A stretch of DNA of 64,000 bases from CAVUPF01 sp963803755 (GTDB lineage Bacteria > Actinomycetota > Thermoleophilia > Solirubrobacterales > 70-9): positions 62,001 to 126,000 of the forward strand of contig CAWDNP010000012.1 of assembly GCA_963803755.1 (NCBI GenBank), given 5' to 3'. Within the stretch, counting starts at the first letter, position 1. Every line of letters begins with the position of its first letter. A model generated the notes under the pieces. That model was not told where the DNA came from, did no database searches, and saw nothing but the letters and a program-made list of their open reading frames with translations. This document shows, piece by piece, positions 52,805-60,689 of the stretch. The position numbers were made by a program, and so were the translations under genes.

Positions 52805-53266
52805 ATGTACGCAGTGGTCGAAAGTGGTGGCAAGCAGTACAAGGTCGAGAAGGGAACCTCCCTGCTCGTCGACCGTCTCAGCGCGAAGGAGGGCGACAAG
52901 GTCGCCCTGCGGGCGGTGATGTTCCGCGACACCGAGGTCATTGCCGAGCCGAAAGAGCTGGAGAAGGTCAAGGTCGAGGCGACCGTCGCCGAGCATCTAC
53001 GCGGGCCGAAGATCAAGGTCTTCAAATACAAGCCGAAGAAGGGCTACCGCCGCCGCGCCGGGCACCGCTCCGAGCTGACCAAGCTCGAGGTGACCGATCT
53101 CAAACTGGTGACCCGAAAAGCGGCGGAGAAAAAAGAGCCGGCGGAGGGGAAAGCAACTGTGGAGAAAAAAGCGGTTGCTAAAAAACCTGCCGAGAAGAAA
53201 GCCGCCGCCAGGAAACCGGCCGCGAAGAAACCCGCTGCGAAAAAGGAGGGCTCCGATGGCTCATAA
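52805..53266 (+). CDS. rplU: Ribosomal protein bL21 with a Lys/Ala/Pro tail
   Basis: 153 residues from ATG 52805. Residues 1-102 are normal bL21 (MYAVVESGGKQYKVEKG ... KYKPKKGYRRRAGHRSELTKL); residues 103-153 are an added basic tail of alternating Lys, Ala and Pro (KPAEKKAAARKPAAKKPAAK), resembling tails of histone H1-like proteins and unlike the standard protein (about 103 aa). The tail overlaps the rpmA start by 11 bp. Confidence 0.95.
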   Translation: MYAVVESGGKQYKVEKGTSLLVDRLSAKEGDKVALRAVMFRDTEVIAEPKELEKVKVEATVAEHLRGPKIKVFKYKPKKGYRRRAGHRSELTKLEVTDLKLVTRKAAEKKEPAEGKATVEKKAVAKKPAEKKAAARKPAAKKPAAKKEGSDGS

Positions 53267-53507
53267 GAAGGGACTCGGCTCCAGCCGCAACGGGCGCGAA
53301 TCCAACCCCAACATGCTCGGGGTCAAGGTGTTCGCGGGGCAGAAGGTCTCCGGCGGCGAGATCATCGTGCGCCAGCGGGGGACTCGGTTCTGGCCCGGCG
53401 AGGGGACCGGGCTGGGGCGGGATCACACGATCTTTGCGACGCGAGCCGGGACGGTTGACTTCAAACCGTCGCGGCGTGGGCGCAGCATCTCGGTTCTTAA
53501 GGACTAG
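53256..53507 (+). CDS. rpmA: Ribosomal protein bL27
   Basis: 83 residues from ATG 53256, with AAAGGAGGG just upstream, inside the end of rplU. AHKKGLGSSRNGRESNPNMLGVK is the bL27 start, near the peptidyl transferase centre; IIVRQRGTRFWPGEGTGLGRDHTIFA follows. No N-terminal presequence of the Firmicutes type. Confidence 0.97.
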   Translation: MAHKKGLGSSRNGRESNPNMLGVKVFAGQKVSGGEIIVRQRGTRFWPGEGTGLGRDHTIFATRAGTVDFKPSRRGRSISVLKD

Positions 53508-53587
53508 GGGGTCAAAGCGGGGAGAGGGGGCACCCGCCCTCTTACCCGCTTCTTTTCGCCGGGGTCCCCATACCCTCTCGGTAGCTG

Positions 53588-54883
53588 ATGTATGACAAGG
53601 CGAAGATCTGGGTTGAGGGCGGCGCCGGCGGTAACGGGTGTGTGAGCTTTCGACGGGAGGCTCATGTGCCGAAGGGGGGGCCTGACGGTGGAGATGGCGG
53701 TCATGGCGGCGATGTCGTGCTCGTCTGCAACTCATCGCGGCGGGACCTCGGAGCGCTGAAGGGGAGCAGGCACTTCCGAGCCGATAGGGGCAGGCATGGG
53801 GAAGGCTCGAACCGGCATGGAGCTCGAGGTGAGGACCAGCTGATCCCGGTGCCCGCCGGCACTCAGGCGGTCACGGTGGATGGGAGCGCTGTGGACCTGG
53901 TCGAGGTTGGACAGCGGGCTGTGGTTGCGCAGGGGGGGCGTGGGGGGCATGGGAATAAGCGGTTCGCAACTTCGACTCGGCAGGCCCCGCGGTTCGCCGA
54001 GAAGGGGACCGGGGGGGAGGCGGGGTGGATCGAGTTACGGTTGAAGCTGCTGGCCGACGTGGGGTTGGTTGGACTGCCCAATGCGGGGAAGTCCTCGTTG
54101 CTGGGCCGGCTGACTCGGGCGGCGCCCAAGGTGGCCGACTATCCGTTCACGACGATCTCGCCGGTGCTGGGGACGATCGATGGAGACGATCGACAGGCCG
54201 TAGTTGCCGACATCCCTGGTTTGATCGAGGGGGCGGCGGAGGGAGCTGGGCTCGGGCACGAGTTCCTCGCTCACATCGAGCGCTGCTCGATGCTCGTCCA
54301 CCTGGTCGATCTGGCGCCGCTGGAGGGAGAGCCGGAGTCAAGCTATGAGGCCGTTCAGAGGGAGCTGTCGTCTTACGGTGCCGGGCTCGACAGACTGCCG
54401 GAGCTGGTCGTGCTCTCCAAGCGCGATTTGCTCGCCGCGGATCGGGTCAGGTCGGCTGTGGAGGAGTGGAAGGCGCGGCTGGGGGGCCGGGTCCTCGGCG
54501 TTCTGGCGGTCTCCTCGGCGACGGGCGAGGGGTTGGATGAGCTGCGGCAGCGGATCCTCTTCGCGCTGCCAGAGGTCCCGACTCGGGTCGAGACCCTGGG
54601 CGAGCCCGCAGGCGAGTTCGAGGCCGAGCACCGGGTCTACAATCCGGCCGGCGAGGGTGGCTATCGGGTTGAGCGCGAGGAGAACGGCGGCTTCCGAGTC
54701 CTCGGCCGCGGCGTTGAGCTGCTCTTCGAGCGCCATGACATCTCCAACGAAGAGGCGCTTGCCTACTTGGAGCAGAGACTGGGTGAGATCGGCGTGATCG
54801 CGGCGCTGAGGAAGGCCGGCTTTAAGCCGGGTGACGACGTGCGCGTTGGCGACCAGGAGTTCGAACTGCATCCCGGTTCCTAG
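53588..54883 (+). CDS. obg: GTPase Obg
   Basis: 431 residues. Gly-rich OBG domain (KIWVEGGAGGNGCVSFRRE), G domain with G1 GLPNAGKSSLLGRL, G3 DIPGLIEGA and G4 LSKRDLL, and a C-terminal OCT domain (FEAEHRVYNPAGEGGYRVER). Involved in large-subunit assembly and stress responses. Its place after rplU-rpmA and before proB is typical. Confidence 0.97.
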   Translation: MYDKAKIWVEGGAGGNGCVSFRREAHVPKGGPDGGDGGHGGDVVLVCNSSRRDLGALKGSRHFRADRGRHGEGSNRHGARGEDQLIPVPAGTQAVTVDGSAVDLVEVGQRAVVAQGGRGGHGNKRFATSTRQAPRFAEKGTGGEAGWIELRLKLLADVGLVGLPNAGKSSLLGRLTRAAPKVADYPFTTISPVLGTIDGDDRQAVVADIPGLIEGAAEGAGLGHEFLAHIERCSMLVHLVDLAPLEGEPESSYEAVQRELSSYGAGLDRLPELVVLSKRDLLAADRVRSAVEEWKARLGGRVLGVLAVSSATGEGLDELRQRILFALPEVPTRVETLGEPAGEFEAEHRVYNPAGEGGYRVEREENGGFRVLGRGVELLFERHDISNEEALAYLEQRLGEIGVIAALRKAGFKPGDDVRVGDQEFELHPGS

Positions 54884-54896
54884 ACTTGCTCGGGCC

Positions 54897-55985
54897 ATGA
54901 CCCTCGTCGTCAAGCTGGGCTCCTCGATCGTCGCCGCCGACGACGGCGAGCTGCGCGTCGAGGTACTCGACTCGGTTTGCGCCCAGGTGGCAGCGCTCGA
55001 GCAGCAGGGCGAGCGGGTCGTGATGGTTACCTCGGGGGCGATTGCCCGGGGGATGCGGTTGATGGAGCTGGGGGCTCGTCCGCGGGCGATGGATGAGCTC
55101 CAGGCGGCTTCGGCGATCGGCCAGGGCGACCTCTTCCGCGCCTACGAAAGCCGCCTTGCGCAGCGCGGCACCCGTGCCGCGCAGGTGCTGCTGACCGCCG
55201 CCGACATCGCCGCTCGCACCAACTACCTCAACGCTCGCCAAACCCTGCGGCGGCTGATCGAGTGGAATGTGGTGCCGGTCATCAACGAGAACGACACCAC
55301 CGCCACCGATGAGATCACCTTCGGCGACAACGATTTTCTCGCCGCCCAGGTGGCCGTCCTTCTCGACGCCCGCCTGCTCGTCCTGCTCACCGACATCGAC
55401 GGCCTCCACACCGCCGACCCGCGCATCCAGCCGGATGCGGAGTTGGTTACTGAGGTCGAGGACTTCTCCCGGCTATCGGGCCTGGAGATCGGCGATCGTA
55501 CGTCGGCCTATGGGTCTGGCGGCATGCGCAGCAAGGTCGCCGCGGCGGAGATGGCAAGCGAGGCCGGCATTCCGACCGTGATCTGCAATGGCACCTGCGA
55601 GGGCACCCTCACCGCCGCGGCGAGCGGGAAAGCTGGGGGAACCAGCTTCCCCGCCCAACCGTCGACGGTGTCCAGCTTCAAGCTCTGGCTCAAGTACGCG
55701 AAGCCGACCCACGGAAGGCTGGTGGTCGATGCGGGTGCGGCACGTGTGCTGCGCGAGAGCGGCTCGAGTCTCCTGCCAGTTGGGATCGTGGGCGTCGAGG
55801 GCGAGTTCGCCGCCGGAGATGCGGTCGAGGTGGCGGCAGACGGAGCGGTGATCGGCAAGGGGATAGCGGACTATTCCGCCAGTGAGCTGTCCCGCGTGAT
55901 CGGCATGAAAAGTGAGCAGGTAAGAGAGCTGCTCCCGCACGCGGCGGATGAGGTGGTCCACCGCGACCGCTTCGTGCTCGTGTAG
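54897..55985 (+). CDS. proB: Glutamate 5-kinase
   Basis: 362 residues from ATG 54897. Amino-acid kinase domain (VVKLGSSIVAADDGELRVEVL, VTSGAIARGMRLMELG, NENDTTATDEITFGDND) and C-terminal PUA domain (about 275-362; GRLVVDAGAARVLRESGSSLL). Catalyses the first step of proline synthesis. Followed by proA. Confidence 0.96.
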   Translation: MTLVVKLGSSIVAADDGELRVEVLDSVCAQVAALEQQGERVVMVTSGAIARGMRLMELGARPRAMDELQAASAIGQGDLFRAYESRLAQRGTRAAQVLLTAADIAARTNYLNARQTLRRLIEWNVVPVINENDTTATDEITFGDNDFLAAQVAVLLDARLLVLLTDIDGLHTADPRIQPDAELVTEVEDFSRLSGLEIGDRTSAYGSGGMRSKVAAAEMASEAGIPTVICNGTCEGTLTAAASGKAGGTSFPAQPSTVSSFKLWLKYAKPTHGRLVVDAGAARVLRESGSSLLPVGIVGVEGEFAAGDAVEVAADGAVIGKGIADYSASELSRVIGMKSEQVRELLPHAADEVVHRDRFVLV

Positions 55986-56083
55986 ATCGGCGGGGATCAG
56001 AGGCGTTCCGGGCTCTTGCCCACCCGTCGTCTCCACCGGAGGGGTCCTAGGGCTCCAGCTACCCTTCATCCCTAGTGGCAGTG

Positions 56084-57339
56084 ATGACTACCACCGTTTC
56101 GGAGACCTGCGCCGTCGCCAAGCGAGCGGCGCTAGCCCTCGCCGCTGCCCCCCCGAGGCCAAGGATGCCGCGTTGGAGGCGACGGCGCAGTTGCTCGAGG
56201 AGCGAGGCACCGAGGTCCTGGAAGCCAATGCGGCCGATCTCGCCGACGAGCGGGCCGCTGGGCTGAGCGAGGCGTTGCGGGACAGGTTGGCACTGACCGA
56301 GGCGCGGGTGGCGGCGATGGCTGAGGGGGTGCGGGCGATCGCTGCGCTGGAGGACCCGGTCGGCGAGGAGCTGGAGCACCGGACGCTGGCGAGTGGGATC
56401 GACCTGCGGAAGGTGAGGGTGCCGCTCGGGGTGGTCGCGGTGGTCTATGAGGCGCGGCCGAACGTGACGATCGACTGCGCTGCGCTGACGATCAAGAGCG
56501 GGAACGCGATCGTGCTGCGGGGGTCGAGCTATGCGGAGCGATCGAACGGGGCGCTGGCGGCGATCGTTCGCGAGGCGCTCGCCACGGGGGGACTGCCGCA
56601 GGATGCTGTGTCGCTGCTCGCGGGCGGCGGTCGGGAGGATCTGGCCGAGCTGGCGACCCAGGACGGCGTTGTCGACCTGCTGATCCCGCGTGGTGGCGAG
56701 GGGCTGAAGGCGGCGCTGAAGGACGTGGCGACGGTGCCGGTGATGTACGCGGCAGCCGGGAACTGCCACGTGTACGTGCATACCGGCGCCGATCTCGAGA
56801 TGGCGCGGCGGATTGTGGTCAACGCAAAGGTGCAGCGGCCCGGGGTCTGCAACGCGGCGGAGACGCTGCTGGTCGACGCGGCCGTTGCCGAGAGCTTCCT
56901 CCCTGCTGTCCTCGCCGACCTGCGCGAGGGCGGGGTCGAGCTGGTCGGAGACGAGCGGGTGGGCGGGTTGGCAGTCGGTGTCGAGGTCGGTCCCGCCACA
57001 ACCGAGGACTGGGACACCGAGTACCTCGACCTGAAGATGGCGGTGGGAGTGGTCGACTCCCTCGACGCGGCGGTCGATCACATAAACCGGCACGGCACCG
57101 GCCACTCCGAGGCGATCGTCACCTCCTCGGCGCAGGCGGCGGAGCGCTTCGTCGCCGGGGTCGACGCGGCCGCCGTCTACGTCAACGCCTCGACCCGCTT
57201 CACCGACGGCTTCGAGTACGGGATGGGCGCCGAGATCGGCAACTCGACCCAGAAGTTGCACGCCCGGGGGCCGATCGGGCTGCGCGAGCTGACGACCTTC
57301 AAGTACGTGGCTCACGGCGACGGCCAGGTGCGTGAGTAG
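56084..57339 (+). CDS. proA: Glutamate-5-semialdehyde dehydrogenase, frame broken once
   Basis: About 418 residues: ATG 56084 starts TTTVSETCAVAKRAALALAAAP, then the frame changes in a run of seven C (56148-56154); an eighth C joins it to PEAKDAALEATAQLLEERG. The aldehyde-dehydrogenase fold is complete: VYEARPNVTIDCAALTIKSGNA, catalytic Cys in AKVQRPGVCNAAETLLV, EIGNSTQKLHARGPIG. Second step of proline synthesis. The break is probably a base-count error. Confidence 0.93.
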
Positions 57340-57939
57340 CCCCCCCGCCGGCATCGGCGTCCTCGGCTCGGCGTTCAACCCGCCGCACCTCGGCCACCTG
57401 GCGCTCGCCCAGGAGGCGCTCTGGCAGCTCGGCCTGAGCGAGGTGGTCCTGGTCCCGACCGGGGAGGCTCCGCACAAGCGGATCGTTGATGACCCGGGGC
57501 GCGAGTTGCGGCTTGCGATGACCCGGCTCGCGGCGGCCGATGACCCGCGGTTCTCCGTCTCCACCCTGGAGGTCGAGCGCGAGGGGCCGTCCTATACGTA
57601 TGAGACGTTGGAGCTGTTTGGGCGAGAGAGAGGCGACACGGAATTGGTGTTCGTGATGGGGGCGGACGCCGCCGTGGGCCTGGAGAGCTGGCGCGAGCCA
57701 CGGCGGGTGGTCGAGCTGGCGCGGCTGGCGATCGCCCGGCGGGCAGGAGTCGCCGACGCCGAGGTCGGGGCGGTGCTGCGCAGCCTTGGCGCCGCAGACC
57801 GGGCGACGATGCTGGAGATGCCGCAGTTCGGCGTTCCTCCTCGGCGGTGCGGGAGCGCGCGGCCGCGAGCCGGCCGCTGCGCTACCTAGTTCCCGAGGCG
57901 GTGGCTCGGTTCATCGAGGAGAAGGGGATGTACGCGTGA
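57332..57939 (+). CDS. nadD: Nicotinate-nucleotide adenylyltransferase, frame broken once
   Basis: About 202 residues. The nucleotidyltransferase motif GSAFNPPHLGHLALAQEA and the middle VLVPTGEAPHKR are normal. As read, the frame ends at 57889 with a random tail; one more T at 57834-57835 restores GVSSSAVRERAAASRPLRYL and the family ending, with stop TGA 57937. NadD makes NaAD in NAD synthesis. The corrected stop overlaps rsfS by 4 bp (GTGA), supporting the correction. Confidence 0.92.
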
Positions 57940-58325
57940 GTGGTCTGGCCTCTGAGGCGCTGGCGCGGCGGCTGGCGGAGCTGGCCGACTCCAAACAGGC
58001 CGATGAGGTCGTTGTCCTCGACATGCGCGACCTCGTCTCCTACACCGACTTTCTGGCGATCTGTACGGCCCGCAACGAGCGCCAGGCGCGGGCGATCGTC
58101 GAGGAGGTGAGGCTGCGGGCGAAGCAGGAGCTGGGTGTCCTGCCGGGCGGCATTGAGGGCGCCGGAGATGCCGGTTGGATCGTGCTCGACTTCTTCGACT
58201 GCGTGCTCCATGTCTTCACCGCCGAGGAACGGGAGCGCTACCAGCTCGAGGACCTCTGGCGCGAGGCGCCGAGCTTGGAGCTGGGCTTGGGCGCGCCCGA
58301 GGCGTCGCCGGCAGCCGGCGCCTGA
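57936..58325 (+). CDS. rsfS: Ribosome silencing factor RsfS
   Basis: 129 residues from GTG 57936. RsfS binds uL14 and blocks subunit joining in starvation. SKQADEVVVLDMRDLVSYTDF and GAGDAGWIVLDFFDCVLHVFTAEERERYQLEDLW are the family blocks. Classic partner of nadD. Confidence 0.95.
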   Translation: MSGLASEALARRLAELADSKQADEVVVLDMRDLVSYTDFLAICTARNERQARAIVEEVRLRAKQELGVLPGGIEGAGDAGWIVLDFFDCVLHVFTAEERERYQLEDLWREAPSLELGLGAPEASPAAGA

Positions 58326-58401
58326 TGCCTGTCCGAACACCAGTTCGGTTTTGGGGGACCGACGCGAAATGCCGTCCGAGGGCCCCCATACGGTGCCGCG
58401 C

Positions 58402-59151
58402 ATGGGTAGCTTCAAGAGGGTCCTCCTCGGCTACCGCCGCCCCGATGTGGACGCGGCAATTTCGGCACGGGAAACGCGGATCTGGGCGCTCGCTCGCGAT
58501 GTGGAGGACGCCCTGACGCGGTGGCGAGGTGCAGCCGAGGTGGCCGCCCGGGCGGAGCAGGAGCTGGCTGCGCTCTACGGCATGGTGATCGAGCGTGAGC
58601 GGGAGATCCACAGTCTCGGCGAGCGGCTGCGCGAGGCTAACGAGCGCCACGACCGCAGCATCGCCTCGCTGGAGGTGGTCTCGACGCGGCTGGAGGAGAT
58701 CCAGGCGCAGGCGCGCGGCCAGGCGACTCGGATCCGGATGAAGGCGCTGCGCGATGCGGTTGAGGTGAGCCGCCGCGCGCAGGAGTTGAGCGACGCGCAG
58801 CAGCCGTCGGCTACGGACGACGCGGCGCCGAGCGCAAATGGTCATGTCGAGCCTGGGCCGCTGGGCCTTTTCGAGGGGCTGGTCAAGGTCGAGATCGGCC
58901 CGCTCGGTGACTTCTCCCAGCTGGTCGGCTTCGAGGACGCGGCGGGTCAAATCGACGCCACCTCAGAGATCTCGGTCGAACGCTTCTCCGAGGGCCGCGC
59001 CACGCTCTCTATGCGCCTTAACGAACCGGTCGAGCTGCTCCGCGAGCTGGAGGCCCGCTCGCCCCTCGGCTTCCACGTCCGCCACACCGCGGCCGACAAC
59101 CTGATCCTCGACATAGACGAGGACCAGGGCCCCGAGCAGCGGGCCGCTTAG
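58402..59151 (+). CDS. Coiled-coil protein, DivIVA-like N-terminus
   Basis: 249 residues from ATG 58402. KRVLLGYRRPDVDAAISARE resembles the DivIVA/GpsB-type opening (GY-x-P-x-VD), followed by a coiled coil of about 100 residues (EQELAALYGMVIEREREIHS). The C-terminal half (about 155-249; GLVKVEIGPLGDFSQLVGFE, LSMRLNEPVELLRELEARSP) is a separate folded domain, possibly ligand-binding. It could be a polar or septal scaffold; this is inferred from layout only. Confidence 0.7.
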   Translation: MGSFKRVLLGYRRPDVDAAISARETRIWALARDVEDALTRWRGAAEVAARAEQELAALYGMVIEREREIHSLGERLREANERHDRSIASLEVVSTRLEEIQAQARGQATRIRMKALRDAVEVSRRAQELSDAQQPSATDDAAPSANGHVEPGPLGLFEGLVKVEIGPLGDFSQLVGFEDAAGQIDATSEISVERFSEGRATLSMRLNEPVELLRELEARSPLGFHVRHTAADNLILDIDEDQGPEQRAA

Positions 59152-59296
59152 CACGGGCAGCGGGGCACCGCACCCCGCGCCTGATGGGCAAAGCTGCTCG
59201 CTCGGGCTGGGCGTCCTGGATGTCGATCAGGTCCACCGACTTGGCTAGGTGGTCGCAGATTCGGGCCTTGACATGCAGCGCTTTGTCTGCGAACAT

Positions 59297-59602
59297 ATGT
59301 TCGTGCTCGACTCCAATCACAAGGGAAATGTTGCCGAGTTGGCGATCGCCACCGAGGCTGCATGGCTCGGCCTGTCGGTCCTCAAGCCTCTGACCGAGCA
59401 CGAGCGCTATGACCTTGCGCTTGGTATCGGAGGGAGGCTGATACGCGTCCAATGCAAATGGGCCAGAAGGAAAGGCAATGTGATCTCGATCGGCCTCAGT
59501 ACGAATCGACGTGGCCCAGACAGCTACATACGAAGAAAGTATTCGGCAGTCGAGGTCGACGCAATCGGCGCCTACTGTGAGAGTTCTATAGCTGCTTTTT
59601 GA
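59297..59602 (+). CDS. PD-(D/E)XK endonuclease, group I intron homing-endonuclease-like (N-terminal part)
   Basis: 101 residues as read from ATG 59297. NHKGNVAELAIATEAAWLGL, PLTEHERYDLALGIGGRLIRVQCKWARR gives the catalytic Asp and Gln-x-Lys of the PD-(D/E)XK fold in the style of group I intron-associated endonucleases (PDDEXK_5). YSAVEVDAIGAYC is the usual middle. The frame ends in a T5 run (59596-59600); one more T would continue to IPIEAVAGQWAVQLRLAPAR and then through the tRNA-Ala gene to a Phd-like domain, making 223 residues in all. Confidence 0.75.
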   Translation: MFVLDSNHKGNVAELAIATEAAWLGLSVLKPLTEHERYDLALGIGGRLIRVQCKWARRKGNVISIGLSTNRRGPDSYIRRKYSAVEVDAIGAYCESSIAAF

Positions 59603-59706
59603 TTCCGATCGAGGCCGTAGCCGGTCAATGGGCCGTGCAGCTCCGCTTGGCACCGGCCAGAAATGGACAGCGCGCCGCATTACACTTGGCGGAGCAATAT
59701 CGCCGC

Positions 59707-59779
59707 GGGGCTGTAGCTCAGCTGGCAGAGCGCCGCCATGGCATGGCGGAGGCCAGGGGTTCGAATCCCCTCAGCTCCA
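59707..59779 (+). tRNA. tRNA-Ala (anticodon GGC)
   Basis: Acceptor GGGGCTG/CAGCTCC with A73, D-arm GCTC-AGCTGGCA-GAGC, anticodon arm CCGCC-ATGGCAT-GGCGG (anticodon GGC), T-arm AGGGG-TTCGAAT-CCCCT. It lies, same strand, inside the open frame that links the upstream endonuclease and the downstream antitoxin domain. Confidence 0.95.
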
Positions 59780-59796
59780 CTTCGGAAAATGAGGAC

Positions 59797-59967
59797 CTGG
59801 CGGCCGATGCCGAGGAAGTCGGAGTCCATCAGTTCCGCAACCACTTTGGCTACTACATGGAGCGTGCCGCGGCTGGCGCAGATATCTTGATCCGTCGTCG
59901 CGGCCGCCCGTTTGCTCGACTCGGCCCAGCGGATCTCAAATTGTCGCCGGCACCTGCCGATGAGTGA
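59797..59967 (+). CDS. Phd/YefM-type antitoxin domain without its own canonical start
   Basis: The frame 59599-59967 ends with VGVHQFRNHFGYYMERAAAG and ADILIRRRGRPFARLGPADL, the typical Phd/YefM DNA-binding antitoxin domain. No ATG, GTG or TTG is in frame between the tRNA-Ala and this domain; CTG 59797 is the only near-start, with GAGG 2 nt before it. No toxin gene follows: the next gene encodes a SpoIIM-like protein. The domain may therefore be translated as the C-terminus of the upstream endonuclease, through the tRNA. Confidence 0.6.
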   Translation: MAADAEEVGVHQFRNHFGYYMERAAAGADILIRRRGRPFARLGPADLKLSPAPADE

Positions 59968-59970
59968 GCG

Positions 59971-60675
59971 GTGAGCGCTAATCAGCACGTGTTCTCGCAC
60001 GGCATGCGGGATACGCAAGAGACGTTCGAGGCTTGGAACGGGCGGCCATGGCCCGTGTTGCGAGGGTGGCTGGCGCTGAGCCTGGCGATCGCGCTGACGC
60101 TGCTTGCAGCCGTCTGGTTCGTGGCCGGGCTGCTGACGCCGGACCCGACGCCTGTTCACCTGCCCGGGATCACCGAACCGTCTGATCTCGGCGACCTACT
60201 GCCGATCCTCGAGCGCAACTCGCTGGTCCTCGCCTTCCACGCCTCCGCCTGCATCGCCGGCTTCATCGCCGGCGCCTCGATGCCGATCGCCGCCGCGCAG
60301 CGCAGCGGCTTCTCGCGCTGGGTCCACGTCAAGGCGGGCGAGCTGGCGATCCTCTTCGTCTGCGCGGTGACCCTCTTTTCCCTTGCCACTCAGGCCTTCT
60401 ACCTCGGCTTCCAGGGCTCGACTATCGCCTTCCAGCTCCACATCTCCCGCGCCGCGCTCATCCTCAGCGTCCTTCCCCACGCCATCCCCGAGCTCACGGC
60501 CCTTTTCCTCCCCCTGGCGGCCTGGCTTCTAGCCAGCCGCCGCGGCGAGTGGGACCAACTGCTCGCCGCCACCTTCATCACCGTCGCGCTGGCGATTCCG
60601 ACTCTCGTCGTTGCAGCGACAATCGAGGTCTACGTTTGGCCCCACATCCTCATGGCCCTCTCGCCGGTCGTCTGA
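59971..60675 (+). CDS. SpoIIM-like (stage II sporulation protein M family) membrane protein
   Basis: 234 residues from GTG 59971, 3 bp after the antitoxin stop. Four to five transmembrane segments (about 30-55, 85-105, 125-150, 160-185, 198-220); HISRAALILSVLPHAIPELTALFLPLAAWL is the SpoIIM/DUF95 block. Non-sporulating actinobacteria often have it without any sporulation role. Followed by leuS. Confidence 0.75.
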   Translation: MSANQHVFSHGMRDTQETFEAWNGRPWPVLRGWLALSLAIALTLLAAVWFVAGLLTPDPTPVHLPGITEPSDLGDLLPILERNSLVLAFHASACIAGFIAGASMPIAAAQRSGFSRWVHVKAGELAILFVCAVTLFSLATQAFYLGFQGSTIAFQLHISRAALILSVLPHAIPELTALFLPLAAWLLASRRGEWDQLLAATFITVALAIPTLVVAATIEVYVWPHILMALSPVV

Positions 60676-60689
60676 GAAGATCGCCGCCA

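Noticed and set aside
59797..60675. Toxin-antitoxin pair with the SpoIIM-like protein as toxin
   Set aside because: The downstream protein is a multi-pass membrane protein of the SpoIIM family, not a known RelE/YoeB/Doc-type toxin.
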